Positions 24,374 through 35,000 of a DNA stretch of 64,000 nt are shown here, piece by piece. Both the position numbers and the translations under genes were made by a program. The stretch lies in NCBI GenBank assembly GCA_003993805.1, contig RSEF01000003.1:63817343-63881342 (forward strand), given 5' to 3'. This DNA comes from Himantopus leucocephalus (lineage: Eukaryota > Chordata > Aves > Charadriiformes > Recurvirostridae). The notes below the pieces were generated by a model, which was not told where the DNA came from, searched no databases, and was given only the letters and a program-made list of their open reading frames with translations. The stretch's first letter is position 1. Each line of letters opens with the position of its first letter.

Positions 24374-24642
24374 GTGTGTCGTGACAAGGCTCCTATCCCT
24401 GACTTGACCAGGGAGTTCATGACCTAATAGGAAAGGGCAAACACACACTGCAGGTGGTACACAAAGGCCTGGGAAAGGACAGCAATGAACACAGAAGGAA
24501 GAAAGGAAAAGCTAAGGAGAAACCATATTGCCTGGCCTTAGACAGCACCGAGTTAGATGTCTGGATCTGAACGCATCCCCCTGGGATCCCATTCTTCTCA
24601 GTTGAAAGGCATAGGCAATATATGTGACCACGCTCAGGCACC

Positions 24643-24997
24643 ATGCCCAGAAGAAGATGGGTTGCCCTGGATGGCCCTGCTGCTCTCCTTCCGTAACAGA
24701 GAAATCCAGGGCAACGCCTTCAGCTCAGGCATTTGCCTTTGTGCCACCTGGGCTGACATCTCCCATCCAACTTCAGTGTGAACGAGGTTTAGTCAACACT
24801 CCTGATGTGTTTGTTTGTTNATGCCCAGAAGAAGATGGGTTGCCCTGGATGGCCCTGCTGCTCTGCTTCCGTAACAGAGAAATCCAGGGCAACGGCTTCA
24901 GCTCAGGCATTTGCCTTTGTGCCACCTGGGCTGACATCTCCCATCCAACTTCAGTGTGAACGAGGTTTAGTCAACACTCCTGATGTGTTTGTTTGTT
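24643..24997. repeat. Direct 177-base duplication around a single N (likely false duplication)
   Basis: Copy 1 (24643-24819) and copy 2 (24821-24997) have the same length and differ at about two bases (ctctcc/ctctgc and acgcc/acggc). They are separated by one N at 24820. This is the pattern of two overlapping contig ends joined end to end rather than a biological tandem repeat. Confidence 0.88.
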
Positions 24998-26479
24998 GTC
25001 CTTGTCATGGTCTAAATTAGCGTAGGTTTCACACTGCCGCTCTCCAGAGCAAAATGGTTGTTGGGTGCAGTTTCCTCAGCACTGGCTGTGTTTTGATTTG
25101 GGTCTCAGTTTCAAGCCATGGGCTGTCTGTGAGCCTGAGCCACAGAGCCCTGGAGCACCGTGCGGGGGGAGATTTCTCATCAGGTACCTCCTGTGACGCC
25201 TCAGCTTTATTACTACTGTAAAATCAGCATTATACCTGCAGTGCAAGGGCCAGCACGCCTCCTCCAGTGGTTCCCTCTGCCTATGTTTGCCACAGCGAAC
25301 AGTCTCCTTGTCTTGGATACACCGGGCCATCTAACAGAGAAAACTGTTGACCGTGGGTCCACTGATGATCTCTGCAGAGCACTATTTCCTCAGATTCATG
25401 AGCTTTACTGCAACAGGGGCGCAGAGGACCAAGACAGGGGACTTGCCTTAAATCCCAAAGACTTCTACTAGAGGACAGCTGGACCTCTTCATGCATGTGT
25501 GGCACACCAGTACAGCCACTTAACCAGGGACTCTGTGGCATGGGAAAGGCGGGTCTAGGGAACCCGAACTGTGACTTGGTGTCTTTAGCTGTACAGCAGT
25601 GTAATGGGGGTCACGGGAGGAGTTCATTACCGAGTTTCTGAGCATGCAGAAACAGACAGTTAGAGGAACACAAAGCACTGCTGATACCATTATAAAAGAC
25701 CAGTGGTATTATGGTAAGACTTCTGCCTCCTTATATTCCCTGTTAATTTAACTGGTTGTCGTATACCTATTCCTTTACTCCAGTTATGCAGGACAGGTCC
25801 TGCAGAGCCTTTGGCTCTGCTACATCCCACTGGCGGTGGATGCAGCTTGGGCTGGGTGGGGTGATCCCCTCCTTGCCTGTATGATCCTCATCCCCTTGAA
25901 ATGCTGTGTGACTTATAAACAGTGGTGTATGGATCTTTTGGACTAAGAAAATGGACTTGGAAAACCCGTATGCAGAGCCAGGTGTTCTGCACTCTGGAGG
26001 TCAGGCAGCCCAATGCCCTTCGGTGATACTGCAGAGGTGCACTAAGGGGCATTCCCTGATTTTGGGAGCAGTCCAGCCCCAAGGCTGGGTTCACACTGGG
26101 GCACAGAGCGAGGTTTCATGGACCTGAGCTTTCTGCAGACGTGCACGTCTCTTCCAGGTCCTCCTTTGAGGCCTCCAACAACAGAGTATACTCTGATACC
26201 GTTAAGGAGGCCCGAGGTCTATTTCTGTTCCCTGCTTGTGTCTGTTGACTTTCCGAAGGACACGCAAAACTGGAGAGTATATTTTTAGGTTTATGTAGAT
26301 TTGAGCCCCATACATTATGTTTCCATCAAGTTTCTCCCTCAGTTTCTCACCCTTGTATTAGCAAATGCTGCTTTTAGGAAGAATCAAGCCTGGGAACCGC
26401 AAAGGAAACAAACCCGAAAGAAATTTCTTTGCTCTATGTGATGCTAGTGCTGTATAAATGTACACACTGCAAGTTCCAC

Positions 26480-26487
26480 TGTAAATA
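26480..26487 (+). promoter_or_regulatory. Third Pumilio response-type motif near the SV2B 3' end
   Basis: TGTAAATA matches TGTANATA and sits about 230 bases before the proposed poly(A) signal, a common position for functional sites. Only the motif is seen. Confidence 0.4.
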
Positions 26488-26580
26488 ACACCCAGTGTTG
26501 TGCATTTAATTAAACGTTTCATTTAGATGTTCTGTCGGCTCTGTGTGGGAAATAGCCAATTCCATTCCCTTGGTTCCTTT

Positions 26581-26624
26581 TCTTCATTTGAAACTTTTCT
26601 TCTTCATTTGAAACCTTTCTTCTT
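26581..26624. repeat. 20-base tandem duplication in SV2B 3'UTR
   Basis: tcttcatttgaaacttttct at 26581-26600 repeats at 26601-26620 with one change, plus a partial third start. It lies about 90 bases before the proposed poly(A) signal. Confidence 0.9.
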
Positions 26625-26711
26625 TTATTTTTTTTTCTATTTGATCTGTGTCTGGTTGTCACTGGAAATTGCAGCTGTTCCAATGGACTTTGTTTTTGTT
26701 CTCTCCATCAC

Positions 26712-26717
26712 ATTAAA
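26712..26717 (+). terminator. SV2B: Probable SV2B poly(A) signal ATTAAA
   Basis: ATTAAA is followed about 30 bases later by a GU-rich element (tgtagtgtttgtgttt, about 26743-26758), the usual geometry of a cleavage site near 26730-26740. An upstream alternative ATTAAA lies at 26509-26514, another at 24130-24135, and an AATAAA downstream at 27911-27916. Which is used needs transcript data. Confidence 0.5.
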
Positions 26718-26960
26718 AAGCTGGAAGAAAAAGAATGACTCTTGTAGTGTTTGTGTTTAATGTTCACTTTGAGTCTTTTTACAAGGGCTGTTGCAGCTGA
26801 TTTTGTACCCTTACAATGTAGGGACTTCCTCTGATGTTTGCTATGTGTATGTCCTTGCTCTCTCAAACAATCTCACCTCAATTAAGTCTCCCTTCTACCA
26901 CCATTTTATCACACTGTGCACTTCCTAACACACTACATGAGAAAATCTATATATCCCGAA

Positions 26961-27168
26961 ATTTTTTCTGGTGGAGAAAGCATGAAATATTTTTAAATGC
27001 CATGCAAAACTGAAGAGCTAAACTCTGCTTTGTAACAAGAATATGTCCAAAAAAAAAAAAAAAAAANATTTTTTCTGGTGGAGAAAGCATGAAATATTTT
27101 TAAGTGCCATACAAAACTGAAGAGAGAAACTCTGCTTTGTAACAAGAATATGTCCAAAAAAAAAAAAA
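26961..27168. repeat. Direct ~106-base duplication around a single N ending in poly(A)
   Basis: The block beginning attttttctggtgg at 26961 recurs at 27068, just after the N at 27067, with about four mismatches; both copies end in a run of A. It is probably an unmerged contig overlap at a homopolymer. The poly(A) ends could alternatively mark a retroposed tail, but the intervening N favours artefact. Confidence 0.8.
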
Positions 27169-27180
27169 AGGATGTGTGGT

Positions 27181-27206
27181 CTTTTTTTTTTTTTTTNTTT
27201 TTTTAT
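27181..27206. repeat. T homopolymer with an internal N
   Basis: The N at 27197 lies inside a T run immediately after the poly(A)-ended duplicate. It looks like another low-confidence join. Confidence 0.8.
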
Positions 27207-27705
27207 TTGCAGCTCTCTGTATAAATCTAACCATCCATCCCATGCTTTCAGAGCAGGATGATAGAGATCTGCACAATATCAACTGCGTGGGAAAAGAGCT
27301 CATGGTGTAAGTGGAGGCTGCTTGGCAGACCATGGAGTTTATGCATGAATGTCAACTTCATGTATTCCATAAAATGCAGCGATGTCTCTTCCCCCAGATC
27401 CGCTGGAGGTCAGCAGGGATTTGATTCTGAGGCAACTCTGGCTTGTTGATAAGACGTTCAGGTGCTGAAAGGTTGTCAGGTCAATCATCGTTTAGCCCTC
27501 TCTTCACGTACACTGCATATGCAACAGGCTAAAGCTAATATTCAAGTGAGAGATAAAGAGCCAGAAGATGTTAGAAATGTAAACAAGGAACCATGAAGGT
27601 ACCTCCATCATCGGAAAACTAAATCAGGCATTTTTCCTCAGCTCAGGTTCATCCCCATCTGAGCTGCGGTCCCACTGGGTGAACCAGCGCCAGCAGCAGG
27701 CTGGG

Positions 27706-27766
27706 GGAGCTGGCAAGGACTGGTCTCAGGTGGGAGCTGGTGAGGACTGGTCTCAGGTGGGAGCTG
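27706..27766. repeat. 27-base tandem repeat, about 2.3 copies
   Basis: The block ggactggtctcaggtgggag recurs with a 27-base period, and ggagctgg flanks both units. It is just downstream of the SV2B 3' end. Confidence 0.85.
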
Positions 27767-29090
27767 CCAGCTGTGACTTTTGCAATACTCATGTCCGACT
27801 GCGGAGTCAACAGCCCTTAAGACCCTTTGTGTGTATTCTGCCTTTATGTAGGAAACTATGTGTTGGCAAACACCGTCAAAAAGCATTATCTAAGAAGAAG
27901 TGGGCTTTTAAATAAAGGTCCGAGATTTGCCGTGAAAGCCTTGGAGGTGCTTTCGAGTGGTCCTTACTCCAGGGTAGTTGACAATCTGTGTAAGGCTGAA
28001 ATCTCAGCAAGCAGGAAAAATCCCATATTTGAATGTGCAGACAAGGTTGCTGATAAAAACTGTGCATAAAAAAAACCCTGACTGATTTTAAAGTAGGAAT
28101 TTAAGAGCAGGATTATGTGACATGGCTGCCTGAGATAGCATAGGATGGACTGGATGATAAGAAAACGTTTGCAAATCTGTGTTCCTATTTTTCTATACTG
28201 ATGAATCTACCTTGACTATCTCATGTTTCTCATTATGTGGATTTTCTGGCACAGATTCCCGTAGCTACCAGTAAGTGACCCAGATTCCCTGGATATGTAG
28301 GTTCACCCAAACTGTCACAGAAGGTTATTCAGTGGAGGAAGAAGGCTGGAAATGACGGCAATTCCAACAGCCACTAAATCCAGCAATAGGTCTGAGTGAT
28401 GCTTCTGAATTTTGAAGTGACTTGATATTGGGAATATGATTTGAGTTAGATTATGGTAAACTGGCCCATCATTTTATCAGTGCTTCTATATCTCAGACAC
28501 TGGTTTGGGGACTCTTAAAGTAGATTTCAGACTTGGCAATCTGAGTTCACATTCGTTCAAAAGTCAGGGGAAGAGCAACAACTTGGCCAGGCACTTGGTG
28601 CTGGGACATGGTGCTCTGTTTTTCCAGCTTGTGGCAGAAAATGCTGGATACTGAGCACCCTGCCAACGCACGAACACTGATACAACTTTGTGGCCGATAT
28701 CAAGTGAGTCTGTGCTTCTCAGACCAGTTTCTTGTAAGCAGATGTCTTTAACACAAAAAAGAACTAGCCAAAGAGGTTGCCGAAGATAATTTTTTTTGAC
28801 TGTGGGTGAGGAGAATTAACTGAAGAACTTGCAGCCACCTTGGCCCATGGTAATTGGAACAGTTAGGGCTTATATACAATTTTTAACATTTTAAGCATAT
28901 ACAGTTATTACTGCCCTAACCCACAAAGTACTATTTGAAAAAATTACAAGTGATACATAAATTTGTTGTTCAGCAATTTTTTTGCCTATAAAAAATGTGT
29001 TTATCTATACCTACATACATGTATAAATGCACACATACGTATTTTTAAAACTAAATTATTACACCTGACCTTACTGAGTCAGCCTTAGAT

Positions 29091-32000
29091 TTTTGGGCCC
29101 GAAATTATTCTCAATAAGGCCAGAAGATGGCAGCAGTTGCACACACCATAAGCTGCTGGTCCCTGCTCCCCAGCCACTGCAGTGCGGGCTGCAGGAGGCT
29201 GCACCCGGGACCAGGAGTCCTGGCCAGGACCCGCATCATGCACAGACAGGGTGCTGCGACAGTGCCATCAGGTACAGGTCACAGGGGTCTGACCCCCAGG
29301 AAAGTTAGGGAAAAAGGGATAAAAAGAGCAACGATTAGAAAGTGTAGAGAAGAGCGAGCACTGTCTTAGCGCCAAAGCTTTTGAAATGGGAGTTGTGTGA
29401 ACCTGAAGCAAACCTATGAGAGTTTCTGCTTCGGTAGACTAGTGCAATGGTTTTCAGGCTTTCTTGGCATGCAGCTCCTAAGTGTTTTCCAGTGGAGATG
29501 CAAATCCCCTGTATAAATGTGGTGAGACTCCAGTTAGAGGAGAAGAGCTCCGTGCTGGCCCGTGCCTTACCCACAAACCGAGGAACAGGTCAGCACCCGC
29601 GGTGACTCCTGGGGCAGCTTGTTGAGGTGCTGCAGTGAATGGGTTTTGTAGACAAGTTCTCCAGCCCAGCTAACCATTATAAGATGTCACCAGCACCGCC
29701 CCGTGGGTTCCTCCTCCTCCAGCCTCAGGCACAGGTAGAAACTTCTGCAGTTAAAAACTGAGCTCTTAAAACGAGAAGTCTCTCCCCAGAGTGGTTTCAT
29801 GAAACCCTTCCACATACTTGTAGCATGAATATAAGACAAGGGACAACATATATATTTCTAAGTGCTTTGCTTGTCGCCTCAAAACAACCTGCGACCACAA
29901 ATCCTCAATGCCTTCCCTACATGAGTGGTAGGTCATTCAGATCAGAGGACAGTTCCTGCTGAAAATTAACCAAATAACACCAACAAATGTTGCAGTTGCC
30001 CTTCTTACAGCTTGTAGAAACTGTGGAACCCATCTTGAGACTTGGGCTCTAGTTAAGCAGGGCTTTACCCTAGCCTTGTGAGCTTGCTGCGACCACAGCT
30101 GGATGCAGCTGCTGTCCACAATGGATTTTTACACTGATGGCTTCTCTCTGGGAACGAAGATGTTGGGTTTCCCTGAAAAGCTTTTGATTCACCATAGAAA
30201 ACAAACAAAAGAGCTATCTAGTAAATACAAACAGACATAATTTCAAGGAGAGCAAAGCCAGATCTCAAGTGGCTTTGTTCCTCTCTTCTGTAACCTTAGC
30301 AAAGTAAAGAGACTTACCCCAGGGATGATATATCTTCCCAGGGTTGCAGCCTGTCTCCGTGGTGGAGTGCCTGAGGCAGGACAGGAGCCGGAACAGGCTC
30401 TGATGGCTGTGGGGTTTCAGAAGAAGTTGGTAATACTTCTCCAGAGGGAGCCCTTTCTTAACCTTGAAATCTTCTGCTTCAGACTGGAAAGAGAATATTG
30501 TACTCAGCCTCTCGAAACACATCTTTGAATAATAAATTCAGGGCTTTTATCCTTTCTTTTTCAGGATAAGGGTAAGAGCTTTGAAAACTTCCCAGCAGCC
30601 CTGTTCCTTCCCTTAGACCCCTGAACAACAAACTGCTCCACAGAAACCAGTCACGTACCGAGCCCTTAGGCGCATAAATATTTCAGAACAACTTTTTTAC
30701 AGCCCTTGTTTGACCTTATCCACAGAGACCATAAAGAGTTTGCAGCCCTGGCTTGGCCCAGCTCTAGGACCCCGCTAAGTCACTTTGTTCCCTTTCACGT
30801 CCCATCTGGAAGAGGATAGGAATAGTGTCAGCTTTGTGTTGGTCTCTGGGGTAGATCTCTAGCTCTGTGTGTGGTTAACCCCGCATTAGGGGCCTGAGAG
30901 ACCTTCTTTGACAGATTTTCAAAGGTTTTGGTTTTGGGGCGTCCTGAAGCTCCATTACTTTGCTGGCATTCCTCTCTGGTATTGCAGCATGTCCCTCCTC
31001 CAGGTCAGTTAAAACAGCTTTCTCTTTTAAGTGGTGCAAATTTAACTCCAAGTAATCGGTTTCCCTGTATCCATAGGTCAAGGTTCAGTATAAAACTTGT
31101 GTGGGAGAAATACTGGTTAAGAAGAGAAAAGAAGTAATTTGGGGTGCATGCCACACCCACCACAGAGGAGTTCAAGGCTGAAGTTAAGTGTATCTCCAAA
31201 TCATGACTATGGTTATTGCAACCTTCCGGTGTCCACTGCAGATGAAAAATTGCCTTAGATGGGCTTCAGAGATAGGATTTCACAAAGAAGAGGAAATCCA
31301 AATGGGAAAATGGGAAACCAAACAAAAAACCCAAGTTCAAACCCAAACCCATTTCTGATCATTGTCTGGGCGTAAAAGCAGGGTTTAGCAATTGCAGCTT
31401 TTTTCTGGTCACTCCACTTTTAGCCCTGGGAGAAATTCTTGTCTGGAGATTTTGACATCCCAGTCAGCTCCTTGGCAATGCGCAGATGTCCTAAACAGCC
31501 TAACGATAACTTGTCTCGGGCTGCTCAATCAACAGCACTGAGACGATAAACCTCTTACACCCTTGGAGAGAGACAAGCCCAAAGTTTATATCCACTGTTG
31601 GATATAAATGGTGACACAGACAAGTTGAAAGACTTTCCCAGCTCACACCCTGCTCTTGTAGGGGAGAATTCGTGGCCTTTTGCTGGAAATCTTGTTCAGA
31701 TGGGGATGGTATTTTGAAGAAATTCATTGAGAAGAGGAGTAGCTTTCAGACTGGCTCCACTCAAGCCCAAGGTGAGGGGAAACTCGGGCAGTGAGCTACT
31801 TGGGATGTGTCAACAACCTTCAGTCTACTACCTTTTCTTTCTTAGGGCTGGCTTAAGACTTGGAGGCAGGTTTGCATAGGAATTTTAACATGATATTGTC
31901 TGGACTTTATCAGACGAATAGAACATTTTATTCACCAGGGTTGTCTTTCTGGTAGTGTTTGCCAGCACAGAATGCTGAGTCCTTGCAAAGAAACAGAACA

Positions 32001-35000
32001 ATCTCAAATAATTTCCCAGAACCACAAACAACATGGACAAAAAGCTTGTATGCACGAGATAGTTGCTTCAAATTAAGTGGGCATGTGATCTTAAACAGGG
32101 TAGCTGTTCTTGAAAAGTCTTCACCCCAATGGGCTTTTGCTGAAACATGCACTAAAATATGAGCAGTTACCAAGCTAACCAGAAGACAACAATCCTTTTC
32201 TGACCACTGGCATCTGTTTGATGAGAGGCATTGTAATGGGCCTTTCCAGTGGCTTCTCCCAGTACAACACTGGTCAAGGTGCAAAGCAAAGGCCTCAACC
32301 TGAATCTCTGTGGTCACGCACGCGAGCCCCAAACTAGGGGAGGTGTGGGTGGCAGCTTCTCTGAGTGAAAATTAGGGTGGTGGTGTGGCTCGCTGGAAAG
32401 CTAGCAGTTCTTTCTCACTTCAGAAGAAAGACTTTCTGAACTAGATCTCTGAGGTGATTCACAGCACAGCAAAATCTGGGAAAATCACCTTCTGTCTCCT
32501 TTTCTTTCTCTCTGTTTTATCTCTTCATCTTCAGGTATGACTTCCCCAGGTATCCACCCTCGTTTGATGCAGTTGGAATCTGGTGACATGATGCAAATGC
32601 AATGTTGATTTTAAAGCAAGATTATGTAAATCCAGTACGTTCAGGCACCGTAGTCCTGGGAATTCCCTTATCAGCAACATAATCATTGAGAATGAGTTCC
32701 TCCAGTATGTGAGATAGTGGCAAGGAAGGAATAAGGGCTGAGCTAATCACCAGGCATATCTCAGCCAGGATTTAATTGTGCATGACAAGGAACCAGCACA
32801 AGGTGAAATGTTTGTGCAACAGAGATTTCCACTGCAATGGCCCTGCTTTTCAAAGAGCAGTCATTCTCGTATAACTGCACAAAGCATTAAAACCAATGCG
32901 GAGGAAAAGCTAGATCTTTCTGTTTGCCGTAGAGGGATCCTAATTTAGTTTGGTGTCTGCCCTTGAGCTGGTTTAGGGACAAAGCATTACAATTTTCTGT
33001 TCTGAACTGTTCTGTAGTTGTAATCCTGAACTATTACTTCTCAAGTTCCCCTTTCCTTACGTAACAAGAACCTGTTGCCTGATGTTACACCTATGAGTAA
33101 AGTTCTTGGATGGGGGTCTGATTAATTTAGTTTCAAAATGAGACATGGGGGATGATGCTGTCAGTACCTATATTATGTCCTTGCATCTTTCTTGCTACCT
33201 ATCTTCGCAATCACAACTCACAATTGACTACTTTGTTTTCCTTTGGACATAATTTAGCTTTATTTATTGTCATTGTTGTTATTACTATTCATAAAATAAA
33301 TTATCAAGGTAACCTGGCTGATGGACTTTCAAGCATTTGGTAATGACTTCTGCAAATCACAAAGAGAAATGTACCTTCCAAACAGGCATAAGCAAAAGCA
33401 GGCAAGGTGATGATGAGCTTTAAAGAATAGGTCTCATTTCAAGTCAAAGATTCCTTCCAGATTGAGATTATCATGCACCTGAGTCTTTGACAATAGGAAG
33501 CAAATTTTTACCCTGTTGCAAATATACTAATCACTAGCCTAGCGACCCGCATTATTAGCTGCAAATAATTATTTTCTCCAAGGAAAATATAGACCTTCGA
33601 AGGAGATAACATCTTAAATCACAGCAAATTTTAATTTAAATTCAAAGTGTAGGAATGCACGTAATACCCCATCTCTCTGTTATCTGGCTGGGATGGTGTC
33701 ATTACAGTGTTTTAAAGACAGTCCCAATCAGCGAACTGAATACCTGCAGCCTAACACTTCGCAATTTCATTTTCTCCTTGTCAGACTGTGTAATTGATAT
33801 TTGTACTGGAGGTAACAAAACAGAAAATGTGAAGGTGTTGATAACTTTGCCATTACTGTCTCTTAAACTGCCTGAGAGATGGTGAGGACTGGATGACAGT
33901 GAGGAACCGGTAACTTTATAATAGGATATAAAACCATTCACATAGCCTAAGCCTGTAGTCAGTGCCTGCTTGGATTGGGACAGGTATGTGACCTGATACT
34001 GGCTTGTTACAACATCTCGTGTGATCACTTCTGCTAGCAGAAAACCCAGTCCTGCAAAGAGCCGAGCCCATTGACTTCAGCAAGTGCTCATCTTGCTGCA
34101 GAAGATGACTGGGGATTTGGAGACTGAGCCACTGGCAGGTGGCATGAACTTGGACTCTCCCTGCAAACATCCCAGTTTAAGATGCATCTGTAGGGACAGA
34201 TGGAGGAAGCTGAAATGTTTGCAGTTGATTTTGCTGTCTATCTTCCATGATTCGTGGTGTCTCAAGGACTGACAACTTCCGACAGACATGTCTGTTCCTC
34301 CTGTCCCTGAGTCATGGGATCTGTTTCATGAGTCCATGAGCTTTTTGCTGAGCATCCACCAGGTACATTAGAGTGATTTTTCTGCCTCTGTGGGAGTTTC
34401 TTTCCTCCACTGAATGCCTTGGGTTCAGTAAGAGCACTTCTTCTATGGAAAATTGCTTAAAAGTGTCAAACTACAGTGAGGGTCAGGTAATTGCAAAACT
34501 TTCCTCTGCAGAAGACTCCCAGAGGCAGCTCTGGAAGGTTTTCACAAACACACATCTGAAATTACACAAGCTACACATCACACTCAGGATGCTCAATTAC
34601 ACTCATATTTTATTCCTAAAACTAAGCACAAATGTAAATAAGCTAGATGAGCACATTCAAATGATTCCTGAATCTTTACTCATCAGTCCGAGTGCCCTAC
34701 CTCAAGATCCAAAGTTTATTGCCTGTTAATAGTACGTGTGCAATTGGAAGAGAATAAATGTGTCCTAAAGTCAACACTCTGTGACTAGTCAGACCCCAGG
34801 AATTTCCTGTCTAGTGTTTGTGTGTCTTGAGCAATACAGAAAGCTGCCAGAAAGGCAGGGGAGGAAAGACACAGGTTTAGAAGTGATTCCCCACAGCTGC
34901 GCAAGAGGTACTTGGTTCATTGAAGACCTGGCTGCAGTGGGCTGGAGGCAGAAGGACAAGACAGTGGCTGTAAAATGTAGGTGGCAGGTGTCAGGATTAA

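Larger units (their letters stand above)
22866..26735 (+). other. SV2B: SV2B 3'UTR (end inferred)
   Basis: The interval from the stop codon to the best poly(A) signal is about 3.9 kb. It contains AT-rich, probably regulatory blocks at about 23580-24270 and 26400-26735, three Pumilio-type motifs, a 100-N gap and one false tandem copy. SV2B mRNAs in other vertebrates are known for long 3'UTRs, which fits. The exact 3' end is an inference; the intervening gap means the true length is uncertain. Confidence 0.65.
26740..29090. other. Intergenic, proximal SV2B downstream flank
   Basis: It holds the poly(A)-ended duplication, the T-run join and the 27-base tandem repeat. An AATAAA at 27911-27916 could be an alternative SV2B 3' end. 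An 80-codon frame at 27827-28069 ends in TAA followed by an A-run but has no recognised homology. No gene is called. Confidence 0.6.

Noticed and set aside
24643..24959. Near-identical peptides from the two copies, looking like a repeat protein
   Set aside because: They arise from the duplicated contig overlap around a single N and contain an undetermined residue at the join.
31928..32332. 134-codon minus-strand open frame
   Set aside because: Unrecognised, without flanking splice or poly(A) signals that would support a gene.
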